Source: Neurospora crassa OR74A (lineage: Eukaryota > Ascomycota > Sordariomycetes > Sordariales > Sordariaceae). From it: a stretch of DNA of 64,000 nucleotides. The DNA is taken from positions 1,860,001 through 1,924,000 of the forward strand of contig NC_026502.1 in assembly GCF_000182925.2 (NCBI RefSeq). Direction: 5' to 3'. Below, piece by piece: positions 44,370 through 57,300 of the stretch; the first letter of the stretch is position 1; the number at the start of each line of letters is the position of its first letter. Below the pieces are notes generated by a model. That model searched no databases. It was not told the origin of the DNA and saw nothing but the letters and a program-made list of their open reading frames with translations. Made by a program: the position numbers and the translations under genes.

Positions 44370-47300
44370 CTAAATGATGTTGGCAATGCTTATCCTCTCC
44401 TGACTCTGACTCTTAATCGCCGGCGGTTTCAGGTTCGCATTCTCCTTCCCACCGATCGGATTCAAGATTCCGTTCGGCATCATGGCCGTCGTCGGCGTCG
44501 TCGTCGCACTTATTGGGCTGCGGCTGACGCTCAGCGTGGGACTGCCCGCTCCATGTCCACCGCCTACGCTGCTCTGAAGCACCGCTGCCCTGTTGGAGGG
44601 GCTTATGGCACTTGCCGGTCCTCTTTCACCACCACCACCACCACCGATTCCCAGGCCGATAGGTCGCTTATCATCTCTGTCTCCTCCAAGGGGTGGTAGG
44701 GATGGCAGTCCGGGTTCGCTCTTGATACGGGGAGTACCGGCTGGTGAGATGCTAGGGAGCGTTGGGGGTTGTGCTGGTGGTGGAGGACCCTGGGGGTGGT
44801 GCGCATGCGGGGGGATGTATGGAGATCGGGCCTGTTGCGGGGGAGGGAGGGTCGGGCCGCTCGTGGGATGGCCCCAACTTGCTGGCGGGGGCGGTTGTTG
44901 CGGGCTGGGTCCGGGTTGAATTGGTGGCATTTGGCGTCCTCGAGCTGACGGCGGCGGCGGCGGTGGTGGTGGTGGCGGTGGCGGTGGTGCATGATGGCTA
45001 TAGTGTACGGGAGGAGGAGGAGGAGGATGGGGCCCGGAGACCGTTACTGGTGGCGGCGGGCCTTGTGAGTAAGGGGGAGGAGGAGCAGTGGCGGATGTGG
45101 GTGTTGAAGCCAACGAGTGTGTAGGTCTGGTAGCTGAAGTTGGCGTTTGGCTCGAAGTCGATGGCACCATTGGTACCTGTGCTAACGGTACCGCAAGCGG
45201 ATGAGCTAATCCGCGCACCATTTCGTCCAGTCTCGTCCAGCCCTTGTTGACGTTCCACTCGTTGATTTCCTCCTTCGACAAGCCCATCTTGGCTTCCTCG
45301 CTGAAAAGAGTTCCCAATCCGTTGGCTCCTCCATGGCTTGAGCCGCTGGTGCTCCCCACTACACGCCCAGCCGCCGCCGCCGCAGCTGCAGCTGCTGCAT
45401 GGTCCTGCTCTCCGCCTGCCCAGATCCACGCTGTATCGGGCCGCGCCTGCAGATCCGCGCTCACATATGCAATCAGCTCCTCATCCCTTACCAGAGCGTT
45501 TCTCAACCTCACTGGCGCCGGTTCTGGGCTCCCCGTCATCATGATCCTCTGGAGATAGTCGCTCCTCTTTTGTCCTACAACGCCAACAAAGAACAAGAGG
45601 TAACGTCCACAGGGAACGGCAACCTCCCTGTTGGTATTGATCGCTGCCAGCTCCCGTATGCACACGAGAGCTTGGTCCAAGTGGCCGATGAGCAGGAGGA
45701 ACAAGGCGCACCTGAAGATGTGCATGGTCGTGAGCGCTGTGGCTCCCTCGGGAAGGGTAGGTGTCATACGCTTTAGGTAAGCAGCAGTCTCCAACGCAAT
45801 GTTTGTACACTGCTCCACAGCCAGGAGACGGGAATCGGGTGGGCATTGCGGAGAAAGGTTCTGGCGATGAAGCAGGAGTCGCGCATGTAGGAGGTAGATC
45901 AGCGGGTTGAGCAGTACCGGGGCGAGTGGGGAGCCAGAAGAAGGGTCGCACGCCGGAGGGAAGGTACGCAGGCAGGATGCAAAGTATTGATCAAAGGTCG
46001 CGAGCCGAGCAGGCGGGATTGCTGGACTCATGAACTCGTTGCGGTTGTGAAGCATTGGTCCTTCATTCCCGGACAAAGAAAGCAGTCGGCCGAGGGCAGT
46101 GTATGATCGCACAACGTGTGTGATGGCGAGCAGCGAGTGAGTAAGGGGTTCGGCGCCGTTGGGAACAACCATTCCGTTGTCGCGTATAAAGTGGTCATCT
46201 ACGCCCATGGGGAGTGGCACGTCGCAGTCGACATCATCGATCAACATGGGGCGCCCAAGCTCGAGGCTTAGACTGCGGTCAAGGATGTAGATGGACCACC
46301 AGGTACGCTTCCGCATCTCTTTTTCAATCAATGGCCACGAACCCATATCCGAGTGCAGGCCAATGTCCTGGGCCACCTTGACTGCGTTACCGAGCCAGTT
46401 CCATGCCGCGGACTTCAGGTTGAGCTCATTGAGGGCAATGCTGATGAAAACCAATGATCGAGCATGGTCCAGCACAAAGTCGTTACCCCAAGGGTCAATA
46501 AGCTTCCTGGAGGCCTCGATCCACTCGGCTGCCCGGTAAGAACGGTGCGGATCTGGAGAAAACAGAGCGCCTACAGCAAGAACGGCGTAGAACATGGCCA
46601 AAAACGACGTAGGCACATGCTGTGTTAGTCCTCCTGGCCTGTACAAGTTATCCACCTCTTGCCGGAAGGTGGGCCAGTGTATAATGGGCGTCATGGTATG
46701 AGCGGACGAGTAATAGCAGCGCATCAGGTGGTCCGTTGTCTGTTGCGAGGGCAACTCGGGCCTCGGTGTGTAGTCAAAGATGGATGGACCAGCTGGCGAA
46801 TGCCGATATTGCGCCGGCGGCTTCCACACTCCTTTTGCGGGGATTCGGATGTTTGACCGGGCTTGCGCAAGCGCGGGAATCGGGACAGGCCTCTTCTTCG
46901 GCTTCGGTTCGGCGCCTATCTCGGGAAGAAGAAGGGCAAGCATCTGCTCAATGCCCATGCCGCCAACAACAGGACCGCTGTCAATGTCCATGCGGTCCAT
47001 GGGCATGTGAGCTTGTCCACGGCCTAGACTATGGTTAACATGGCCATGAACACCGTGACCCTGGGTTTCCAAAGCCCGCTTAAGGTTGAGGTTCTCCCGC
47101 TTGAGCTTGTCCAGCGTCTTTTCGAGATCCTGCACCTGCTTAATGGAAGACATGCGCCGGTTCGTCTCCTTGGTGAATTGGCACTTGACATTGCGGCTTG
47201 AACATTCGGAGCAGCTGGTAGTGTCGGTCGCGTCGCACTTGACCTTTCTCTCTCGGCAGGCGTCGCAACTTGGATCTTTCCTCCTCTGGCGATATGCCCG

Positions 47301-47900
47301 CTTCTGGGCTTGTGAACTGGACGAGGGTAACTGGTGGCCGGATGAAGGGCCCGGCGTGCCAGACACTGAGTCGTTGGACGGGAGGGAGTCTCGGCCTCCC
47401 ATGGTGAAGGGCGTTGCTGTGGTGGCAGGCGTGTATGAGTGGAATGATGAGTTCTGGTGAGAGACCTGGTGGCCAAGAAGGTTCTCTGTCGAAGATGATG
47501 CCAGAGTGGAGATCCTCGGTGGATGTGGTGGCTGCGGCAGCGATCGTGGTGAAGGAGGGCGAGGTGCTGAAGCCGGAACCGATGAAGCCGGGGTCGTCCC
47601 TGGTACAGTAGCAGAAGGAGTCGTGCTAGTCAGGCCGCCAAGATACGGTTGCTGTGGCGCATGCGGTTTGGCAGAGGTAGCCGACGAGACGGGTGACTCG
47701 TCGAATAATGGAGTGCCAGTCGATGGGTCAACGGGGGATCGAGGGCATGATGGCTTGTTATTGTTATTGTGCGACGACGCAGCTGCCATGGTGCTGGATT
47801 TTGAGAGGAGGCAGTTTCCGGCAAAAGCAGCCTGATTCGGAACCGTCTCCACAAGGTCCCCAATAGGATGGATTCTGGGGAGATGCCGGTCGAGGAACAT
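44370..47900 (-). CDS. Zn2Cys6 transcription factor with fungal_trans domain
   Basis: Single exon, 1176 residues, ATG 47900; a second ATG 37 codons in (MAAASSHNNNN) is possible. After a Ser/Thr/Pro-rich start, the zinc cluster spans 212-240 with spacing CX2CX6CX7CX2CX6C (CDACRERKVKC ... CSECSSRNVKC). A short coiled coil (about 253-280, SIKQVQDLEKTLDKLKREN) should mediate dimerisation. The fungal_trans middle homology region lies at about 390-640 (MTPIIHWPTF, AWNWLGNAVKVAQDIGLH, RTWWSIYILDRSLSLELGRP). The last 300 residues are low complexity: poly-Ala, then Pro/His/Ser tracts with runs of more than ten Pro. The zinc-cluster/linker sequence resembles Fcr1-like regulators tied to drug resistance in other fungi, but that is recollection. 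Targets unknown. Confidence 0.88.
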   Translation of the reverse strand: MFLDRHLPRIHPIGDLVETVPNQAAFAGNCLLSKSSTMAAASSHNNNNKPSCPRSPVDPSTGTPLFDESPVSSATSAKPHAPQQPYLGGLTSTTPSATVPGTTPASSVPASAPRPPSPRSLPQPPHPPRISTLASSSTENLLGHQVSHQNSSFHSYTPATTATPFTMGGRDSLPSNDSVSGTPGPSSGHQLPSSSSQAQKRAYRQRRKDPSCDACRERKVKCDATDTTSCSECSSRNVKCQFTKETNRRMSSIKQVQDLEKTLDKLKRENLNLKRALETQGHGVHGHVNHSLGRGQAHMPMDRMDIDSGPVVGGMGIEQMLALLLPEIGAEPKPKKRPVPIPALAQARSNIRIPAKGVWKPPAQYRHSPAGPSIFDYTPRPELPSQQTTDHLMRCYYSSAHTMTPIIHWPTFRQEVDNLYRPGGLTQHVPTSFLAMFYAVLAVGALFSPDPHRSYRAAEWIEASRKLIDPWGNDFVLDHARSLVFISIALNELNLKSAAWNWLGNAVKVAQDIGLHSDMGSWPLIEKEMRKRTWWSIYILDRSLSLELGRPMLIDDVDCDVPLPMGVDDHFIRDNGMVVPNGAEPLTHSLLAITHVVRSYTALGRLLSLSGNEGPMLHNRNEFMSPAIPPARLATFDQYFASCLRTFPPACDPSSGSPLAPVLLNPLIYLLHARLLLHRQNLSPQCPPDSRLLAVEQCTNIALETAAYLKRMTPTLPEGATALTTMHIFRCALFLLLIGHLDQALVCIRELAAINTNREVAVPCGRYLLFFVGVVGQKRSDYLQRIMMTGSPEPAPVRLRNALVRDEELIAYVSADLQARPDTAWIWAGGEQDHAAAAAAAAAAGRVVGSTSGSSHGGANGLGTLFSEEAKMGLSKEEINEWNVNKGWTRLDEMVRGLAHPLAVPLAQVPMVPSTSSQTPTSATRPTHSLASTPTSATAPPPPYSQGPPPPVTVSGPHPPPPPPVHYSHHAPPPPPPPPPPPPPSARGRQMPPIQPGPSPQQPPPPASWGHPTSGPTLPPPQQARSPYIPPHAHHPQGPPPPAQPPTLPSISPAGTPRIKSEPGLPSLPPLGGDRDDKRPIGLGIGGGGGGERGPASAISPSNRAAVLQSSVGGGHGAGSPTLSVSRSPISATTTPTTAMMPNGILNPIGGKENANLKPPAIKSQSQERISIANII

Positions 47901-48300
47901 GCAGACGGGACCTTTTGCGGTCTCGTCAGTTTGGCGGGAAATGGAGACCGAACCAGGACGGGGGTTTATAATTCAGACCCCGGCAATTCCCACGAGGCCA
48001 CTAGCCTGCTTCTTCTTTTTTTTTTTTTTTATCTTTTTCTTTTCCTTTTCTTTTTTTCTTATAACTTGTTTTCTTCTCTTTTCCTCGCTTCACCTCGTAA
48101 TTTTCCACACCCTGGCCACGCGCGCTAGGTTCTCTTATACCGACCCAGAGGATCGATACGCACCAAGGCACGCCCTCGAAGATGCGGCGCTCAACAATGA
48201 TTCGTGTAGGTGTTTTCACCACTGTCTATTGCTTGAAGGCTTGTTTCGTGTTTTATCGTCGTTCGGTTATGTCTTTCGCGACGCTCAATTTCTTCAAAAG
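47901..48300. other. 5' leader region of the transcription factor gene
   Basis: Includes a dense T/C tract at 48009-48060 (purine-rich on the transcribed minus strand). Such tracts are common in Neurospora leaders and promoters. No frame of note. Confidence 0.5.
48009..48060. repeat. Poly-pyrimidine (T-rich) tract
   Basis: About 50 bases almost entirely T with scattered C, including a run of 15 or so T. Low complexity. Confidence 0.85.
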
Positions 48301-51300
48301 ATATCGATAGAAAACGGCGCAAGCTTCCTCTGGCCGGTACCCGTTGTGACATGCCCCTTGAGCACGGCGAGAGCATTGGTGAACAGAACGTGTCGGTGCG
48401 GAGGTGTAGGTGCGTGGGTGGGCGCCAGGCCCTTTTTGTTTTTGTGGCCCGAGCCCCCCTGTGCCAAAGCCTCATTCACACAATGTCTCAAGCTTTGGAG
48501 GTCCAATCTCGCTCAAGGCACCGTCCATTGTGCCTCCGTTGGGAATATTCTGCCCAGGTTCTCACAGTGTTGCAGCGCCGTGCAACCTCAACGCCGCCGC
48601 TATGATCCGCGAATATGCTGCGGCTGGCTTTCGTCAAACCTGAAAGGCTCGCCCCGCTGACCTTTTCGTGCTGCACTTGCCTATGGTGGTTGCTGTCCTC
48701 GGTGTCTGAGTCGGGATCGTGCTGTACTGGTAGATCCCCGGATCGAGTCTTCTTTTTGCAACCAACAGGCGGTCATACGGTGGCCCTTATCAGTAGCACC
48801 GGCGGATGTCTGTCCTTCTTATCCGTACTTGTCCCTTAGTGCTTCCTTCTCCTTTCAGGGTCAGGGGATGAATGTGGGGGAATCTCCGCCATATGAATAG
48901 CCAGTGACAGCTTATACTTGGGTGAAACCTCAAGATATACAGCAGTGTAGTGAAAGACAATCTCCAGTGCTTCCAGATCCCCATTCCGGTATAGTCCCCG
49001 GTATAGTGTGGTCTAGATTCTCCAATCTACTAGTTAATGGGCGGTGATCCCCAGAAAGGATCAATGGCTATCCAACAGTGAAAACCAACGCCTTGCATCT
49101 ACAGATGTGAAATGGCTGCTGGAAGTAAGGTGTGGACGCAGGGCAGCTGAAACAATACATAGAACACGCAGGGCGAAAGCAGCTCTGAAAATTGGCTAAC
49201 CGAAAGTCACTAGAAGAAGGACAGGAGGTGCAAAAGCAGGCCTGAGTAGCGTAGCAACGGTGAGCTTGATAGGTATACAAGTATACAAAGAAAAGGGCTG
49301 AGGGGGTACAGGCTTTCATACAGCATGAAAGTGAAGCTACTTTATGCGGTCTAGCGTTGCGTTGAAGCGATCGTATCCCTCGTACCCAACTTGTCCAGTC
49401 TCTAGCCCATACATAGTATGCGCTAAGCAGCACAGCTACCGCCGAGAAGAACGGAAACGAAAGCTAATGGTACTTGTGGTAAGCTTGCTACGCCAGAAAT
49501 GAAAATGAAAAAAAGGGGTCATGAAAGTGATATGTAATATGCCCCAGGGAGTGTTTGTTGAGGAAAGCTGAAGGTTTGAACCCATGCGCAGTCCGTATTC
49601 GGCGCAACTTGATGCACCGAAACACCAGGAAATGCCAGCAACAATACTTTATGCCATTGCTTGCAAATGTCTGAGGAGCGGTAATGGGGTAACCGTACCG
49701 TCGAAGCATGCTTGGGGGCCCCTGTTCTTGTTGTCATTGTGCTGCGTCACTGCCAGACTGTTTGTCCTGGTTTGTATCCTGAGTCCGTCCATGGCTTTTG
49801 CTCGCTCGTAAGAACCCCCTGCATCTGTAGATGACCAGGGACATCAGATGAAGCCACAAGGATACGTTCCACCAGTGAGATCTTCTTTTTCTCGTTCTTT
49901 GTTCTTTGCCCTGTGTGTCTTCAACGCAGAGCCGTTCGGTGGGCTTTTGGGATCTTGATTAAGGAACCCAGGGGCCTCGCTGACAACGAACCCCGGACCT
50001 GGTATGCCCATTTTGCCCCCGGTTTCCTTGCTTCCATGGCCAATCGTCCATACGGAATATTACCATGCCAAAGAAACCAATAAGAAAGGAAAAAGTGAAT
50101 CGTGAAGACGAATACAATGCAGTGCCGTGCCTTAACATGAACCGCCCTTGTGGCTGTTTGGAGAATTACAGTACGGGGCAGTAATTTTGGTTCATGTTGG
50201 CTTGACCGTCCGCATTCTTGTTCGAATTTGAGCAACAGATCCAATACAATCCCTTGACGGCGGGATGTACATTCAGGGCCCTTTAGGTCAGTCTCTCACT
50301 ACTCACGCCTTGTTTGCCACAATATCACTGGCTCGGTGTTACGCTATTTCAGGGAGTTCGTCTCATTTTTCGGATTTGTCTGAAGTGCCATATCCCCGAG
50401 CACAGGCAGGAAAACGGGCCGGCAACGGGGCGTAGTCCATGTTTTTTTTCCGACCGAGGAGGTGTAGGCGGGGTTGGGACCGCCAAAGTGGATGCTGGTA
50501 GAACGGATACATGTGCCTATCATGCTGTTGATTCCTCGCACCGGATGAGGCCCCGAGAGAGGTATGTATGGACTCATGGAGAAGCACTGCCGTTTGGTCG
50601 CTTTTCTTCAGATTTATGATAGGTACCGGGCCCCGCGTTGGAGTTTGTCAGCCTCGGATCACGAACCTAAAACCGGCGCGTCGAATCGTGACCATTCGGC
50701 TCAACCTGCTGAGTCCCGGCTGGTGATGTTTACCTACCGCGTAGAATATGTAGAAAGTACTGTGTGCTGCGGAGGGACACACGCTGGCGGGCAGTGACAA
50801 GCAATGGTACATCGGATCTCAGCACATCAGACGCCGTGCGCTTGGATGGCAGCGGCCCCAGTGGATGGGCTAGCCGCCCAATCATGGTTGAAGCCGCAAC
50901 CCGCCGTTACGCCATGCATACCACGGGCACGGGGGTAGCAACGGGGAAAGGTCAGCAAGGCCGTCGAACCGTTGGCTTACGTCTTGCCGCAGTCTGTGCG
51001 CAAGTGTCCGCAATTGTTGCGCGCTCCTTACCAGGGGGGGTCCGCTACGGGCCTCACGGGCCTGTCCCGTTAGCGCGAATGGCGGAGGCCGACATGGAGG
51101 GAGCTAGGGGCTGAGATGAACCGTGGACGACAAGTGGGCTTTGGAGCAAGGGGTTTGAGAGATCGTCGCCGATGCTCCTTGCTTGATGAACCGCTAGCGC
51201 AGTTCAGTCAGCAAGAAATAATGGTGCGGGAAGTTCCAATTTCTATGAGCACGTTCATAGTCTCGGCAGTGTACAAGAATAGGCACCGCGATGCTAGTGA

Positions 51301-54300
51301 CCCGAGATGGTTCAAAAGGCTCGGTATCTCTTGGCTGTCTGAGCCATTCATGCCCGAGTTGCCGGCTACGTAGGCTGCGTAAGAACCTGTGCAAGCTCAA
51401 GCCTCCTCGTCTCACCGTACTATGAACATCTGTTCCAGGTTTTGGATGGAATTGGCATGCAGTGTTCGCAGCAGCAGGCAGCTACACGTAATGTAGGATC
51501 ATGCAAGCCGTGACAGGCAAGCAGTATTCGGTAATTCGCTAGAGCGCAGTCTGGGTGGAATTTCTGGACCCTGATAATCCGTGATGACGGTGTGAGCCTC
51601 GACATTTACGTGTACCGCGTCTCCTCCCTAGTCACTGCTTTGCCTCGAAGAAGGCATCGGGCTCGGCTACCCGTGGAACTGGAAAACAGCAGTTGCAGCC
51701 AAAGAATCAAAAGAATGCGTGGCGTCTGATAGCGCCCATTCCACCGGGATGCCGCCTTGCCAAGCGAATCCAAAGCAGACAACCATCCAACCCATCATGT
51801 TATGTTGCCCCTCTCCGGATTCCGAGTTCGCAGGATGATCAACGGTACCGGGTTCCCGTATTCAATATGTTTCTGAGGCCTGATTCCAGTTCCACTTCCG
51901 CCACCGAGGGCGTAGAAAAAGCCGGCGAGGGAGGACTTGTCATGTGGCACTGCTTTGAACATGGCAGCTACTTCCGTAATGTGATATATTGTCCTACCGG
52001 GTCGATGCAGAATTCCGGATCAGCGCTACATGATTCCTGCGATCTGTATGGGCCAAGCCCGTCGGCACCCGCTCCAGCGGAAGATGATGGGGGACGAGGA
52101 CGACGTTGTTGTTGACTCGACTCGCAAGTTCGATTTCTAGGACCCCGGCTAGGATCTGGCTCAGGATCCAGGCTCCCAGGCTCTCCCAGGACCGGGCCCA
52201 TTGGGAAAAGTTTCGTCACAACAGAGCCTAGCGAATCAGCAGGGAATGCTGATCCAATAAATGGAGCCCAAAGTCCACCGGTAGTGTCAAGATGAGGGAA
52301 AATGGAATGGAGATGGCATGTGGGGAGCTCTCCACTCGGCCGGCATCCGGTGATGAAGCCCTTGGAGCCTTTCAAGCCCTGGTACCTAGCGCTTGAAAGC
52401 ACAGGGGAACCAGGTGGTGAGGGTGGAGGGCCTTTCTGCTCGGCGACCTGAGGCTTGGCTCCATGCTACGGTAGCTTCAACCGAGGTGTCAGGTTGTGGT
52501 GTGGGATTCGGTACGAAAAAAGTGAGCAATGGGAATGAAACGGTGGCAGTTGGGCAGACAGACCGCCTCCTCTTTCGGGCTCCACTCGTCCCGAAGAAAA
52601 AAAACGCCAACAGTATTCATTTTTGGAGCAGTGTGTAGTGGACGTTGGTTTGTCACCCGCTCCGTCATCCGCCCGCCCATCTTCTCTTCCGGAGTCATGT
52701 TCGGAAGAGATCCGGCCGAAGCGTGGTGTCAAACACCCACACACCCGCACATCCACACGCCTCGGGACACCAACTTGGATGCTTATGACACCGTTGTTTG
52801 CGTATTGCGAGTATAATATTGGCTTTGTGGCGGTGGCGGCGCAAATAGTGGTGGTGCCCGTGGTGGTTGCCATGCTGTAGCAGTGATGAACTGATGATGC
52901 CAATGGTCATGGCGGTGGTGGTGTCGATTGAGCGCGGCTTCTTCTTCTTGCGCCTATGATTTAGCATGGGAGTCTAATCCATCCCAGTGGCTGTCTCGCT
53001 TTGCTTTTCTCCTCATTTGTGCCAGCCGGATGATTGGACCAGTCGGAATCCAGGGCATCTCGAGCTGGCTCATTAGTGATGTCTTGCCAGCATGTGGCAT
53101 GTTGGCAAGTCAGTACCTAGTCGTGACTGTCTCGAGATAAAAACAGTGGCAGGGCAGTCAGCTGTACCTTTGTAACTGGACTGCTTCAAGTCGCGGTTGT
53201 AAGCATTGGCGGTTCTTTCACCAAATTGGCAGGGGCAGAAGTCGAAAAGCGAAAATGCAACAAAATGAGATTGAGAACAATGAAACAAACGATCTGTCGT
53301 CGATCTCGTTCTCGAAATTGCTTAGTACACGTATGTAGTTCGTCGCGTCGGGATCTCGGTCGGGAATGGGAATGGTCGAGTTGGAGTGTGAAGAGTGTGA
53401 ATTGGACCGTGACATGTTCTCAAGTTCCTTGGTGCCTGGTCCATGTCAGCCACGCTCTCTGAATGTCAAGCCACAGCTGTCTCGTTAGATTGGTGTCCAT
53501 CTTCCAAATCGGATAAGGAACCCTGCCCTAGATGCTCCACTCTTTCCACCAAGCCCAGAAACCCACTCTCTCTTATTGGTTATCCCCGCTTGCACCGGTC
53601 ACCGTTTCAAAATCGGCACTTCCACTTACGAGTAGTACGTACCGACCTGTCCTTGCAATGCGCCGAACCGGAACCTGGTCCCGTCCTTTTTCTTCTCTCC
53701 ACTTGTTGCAGTGAGCGGCTTAATTTACAAAGACGAACTCCGACTGGTCAGAACCCGTTTCTCATCAACATCCAGAGCGTCTCGAACGACAATTCTCGAG
53801 TCCGCCACCGACACTCCAGCAAAGCCCATAATATCGAGATACGCTAATTAGTGACGGACGGACTGGCGACAGCAATTTGGATGGCGCCGTTTCAGCAATC
53901 TCACTCCCGTTCAGCTAGCATCAGGTCGGCCATTACTTACTTATTTACCATCATCTTCTGCGTGGCATCCCATGACAGCAGCCATGGTAGCAGCAGCCAC
54001 CCATCCATCCCTTCAGCAGTACCCGACACTACATACTAGTATATTTGAAAAGGAAGGGGGGGGGGGGGGAAGGGGGGAGGAGGGGGGGGTTCAAGTAAGT
54101 ACACTAGGCTTCAGTCTTTGCCTTGTGCCCTGTGCCTACCACGCCGCCTATCCCGACGACACCTGCATGGACCTGTACCCGTGAGCGAGTTTCCTTCCTC
54201 GGTAGACTGGTGGTTGGTTATCAAAGATGATGCACTTCTCTCCCATTTTGGTTTAGTGTCTCCGTGCCTCCAGTACAACCATCCCGTCAGTTGGAAATGG

Positions 54301-57300
54301 GCCTCTCTTGGCTTTCCAGATCATCTCATCACTCCCCATCTAGTATCTACAAGCGACGACAGCAGGGCGCTGGATCGTTCGGTTGGCTACCGCGGCTGGC
54401 TCGCTAGGGAGCCGCTAGCTACCATTACCAAGGTCATACCTTGACCTTGCAAGCACTATCGGCCAAGCTACCCAGATGCTATCGTAGCCACCAGATCTAT
54501 GCCGATGCTACCTCGACCTCTGCTCGATGAAGACGCCCGCGCAAAAAATCACACGGCGAGCCTAGATCATCTTGGCACCATTCCGCGACAAACCAAACTT
54601 GGCCATCCCATCGCTCTCCAACACCATAGGATGCGGCTCCTCGGGTCAGTCCGAGTGTAGCGAGATACAGAGCGACAGGAGCCACAGACCAATGCCTCCA
54701 GATGTCGTACCGGTTGGAATACATCACATACATAGTGAGAGCGTACAACAGGCCAACACGCCCCTATTCGCCTATTTCACGGCGTTTCACATGGAATTGA
54801 CGGGGTCCAGCACAGAGGCTGAGTGCTGTACGCAGTAGGGAGGCTCGCCCAATGCTGGGGTCATCCCTGCCCCGCCTTCCCGAGCCATTACGACTCGGGC
54901 CCCGCGTACATATCCTGTGAAGGGGAGCCAGCCCGGAGAGCCGGATGTGCCCGGGTGTATTGCGATCAGCCAGCTTCAATATCTGCTCCGCCCTCCCGGT
55001 CGCCAGCACCTTGTCACGAATTCCAGGGCCGACACCCGCAAATACCATGTTCCGTGTTTCGAAGACAACTCGATCGGCGCTCTGCAAGACTGAGCAAATA
55101 TGTCAGCCCGTTCGGCCGTATCCGCATCCAACTGCACCGCCCAATTGCGCGAACCCCTGTACATGCAAGATTGGGAAAAGCAGTAGCACACTGTACGTAC
55201 CTGACGCAGTTGCCAGTGAGTTCGTTCAACACCAGTTTCTTCTTTGAAATATGACCAAAAACGGTAGCCATCCCGCAAAGTGCGAATTCGCTTCTATAGA
55301 AGCAAGAGTTGGGTGCATCCTCACATATTAGGGCGAAAATTTAGGTACCTTTAAGACCGATAGGCTGGATTTAGGAGCGGATTTGAGTCGGTATGCAAGG
55401 TAGGTAGGGACATGGGGTGGAATCAACCACTGGGCACGCAAACCGACAAAGTGCGCCCCTCGCCGAGGAATGGAAACATCCGAACGGTTACATGTGCGTC
55501 GTTCTGGGCCGTACATATGTACCTGCCGCGCCTACGTGTACGGTACCTACACCGAATACTGCGTAGGTACAACTGAACAGCAGCGTTCCATGCCAATCAG
55601 CTTTCTGCTGCATCGCAAGACACTACCCAACTGGGCGAGCTTCTGCTGCCCATGTAGCACTGCACAGTGTTGCAGGACACTAGATGGAATGGAATGATCA
55701 CGGAGATTCACTCCGAGTGCAACTCAACCCTCTGGAGGTGATGAATGGATGTTTTCTGAGACACACAGCATCGTGTCAGCCAAACAGACGTACCAAATCT
55801 GCCAGTCAACCATGCTTGCCGCGAGTGTCCAGCAGAGCCAAGAAAATGATAAAAGAAGAAAAGAGAAACGCCATCTCCGCGAAAGATCACCGTGACGGCT
55901 TTCGACCAAGCGAAAGGGTGCCCGTAAGACGATATTAGCCACCGTCATGGGATCAAGAGGACGGTGTGTCGTGTAACTGCGAATAACCTACTTGGGCTAT
56001 GAAGGCCATTGGTGGTGGCGGCGCACTACGCAAAGGTAGTGTGACGGCGATGGGAGCTTTTCCGATTCGTAACAAGCTTCTTCAGATATCGAAAGGTCTT
56101 CTGGTCCAGAGCAAGTGTGTATCGGAAGCAAGCAAAACATCACACACAAAGGGCCTTCATTCATACTATGTTACGGGGAATAGATATCAGACCCCCATAT
56201 CAGCGTAGCGGAGCGCCATGCACACTCCCGTTTGCACACCTCTATTGCTCGCCAAGCTCGGCAAGATGCACACCGGTGTCGTCAAGAAGCATAGGACCGT
56301 CATCATGGCACAAGACTTTCGCTTTCAAGAGTATAGGATGCAAGTCGAGAGTTCAAAGAAATCCACAGACCGGCATCAGAACGACACCATCACATGAACC
56401 GGACTATTTCCTGTCTGAGGGCGTCTGGAGACCCCGAACATCTATTAACGTGAAAACATGTTCCCAATGGGGATGGGCGATGTCCAACGTTCTATTTAGG
56501 GGTTCCTGGCTGACGGTCAGCCTGAAATTAATAACTAGGTCACTTAAACGGACACCGCCGCTCGCGCCCTCTTCTCCCGTATTCGCTTTTCGAACATCCA
56601 AGTGAATGGTCCTGGGAGGCTGGACGTCCACTAGTTGTGACTGCTAACATTCTCCTAGTGTGCTCCGAATAAACGATAGGTCTTCATACAACATCATGAC
56701 TTGACATTAAAAGTCATGGCAAGCCCTCGAAATCGTAAACATACCTACTAGCCGGCGACGCAGATGCTGATTGGCGATCCTGGTAAATCTTCAAAAACCC
56801 TCTTGGCAGATCCCCGTACTATTCGAAGATGTCACGAAGCTTATATGGTGTATGCCGCTTCCTCGGGACGTCATCAAATCGGTCAACCCAGACAAGAGGT
56901 GGCATCCCTCAGTTGCAAAAGACTCTTTTGCTGATGACCAAGCCGAAAGTGAGACCAGTCGAGCACAGTGGATGATGGCGTTCGAGTACAATACCGGCCA
57001 ACAGGATTGTAAGAGCGGTCCGGCCGATAATTAGATTTTGAGATTGCCAACATGTCAGACTAATTCATATCTAGCAGATCACCAGTGACAAAGTCTCCCG
57101 GAAAGTTGCCATTGGTGTGCGCTATCCTAGGCAGCCAAGGTGAGGCATCACCCCTGCGAAGCAGCTAAACCAGACCACGATGGACCTAGGCTTTGTTTGT
57201 GAACCTGTCCGTCAAGCCCCATGGTTTCAAGGACATCCGGATGGCTACCGATCAACTCGCTATACGAAATAAGCACTGTCCTGTCTTACAAAACCGCCCG

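Noticed and set aside
49488-49709. Possible tRNA T-arm-like GGTTTGAACCC near 49573
   Set aside because: No matching acceptor or anticodon stems on either strand at proper spacing.
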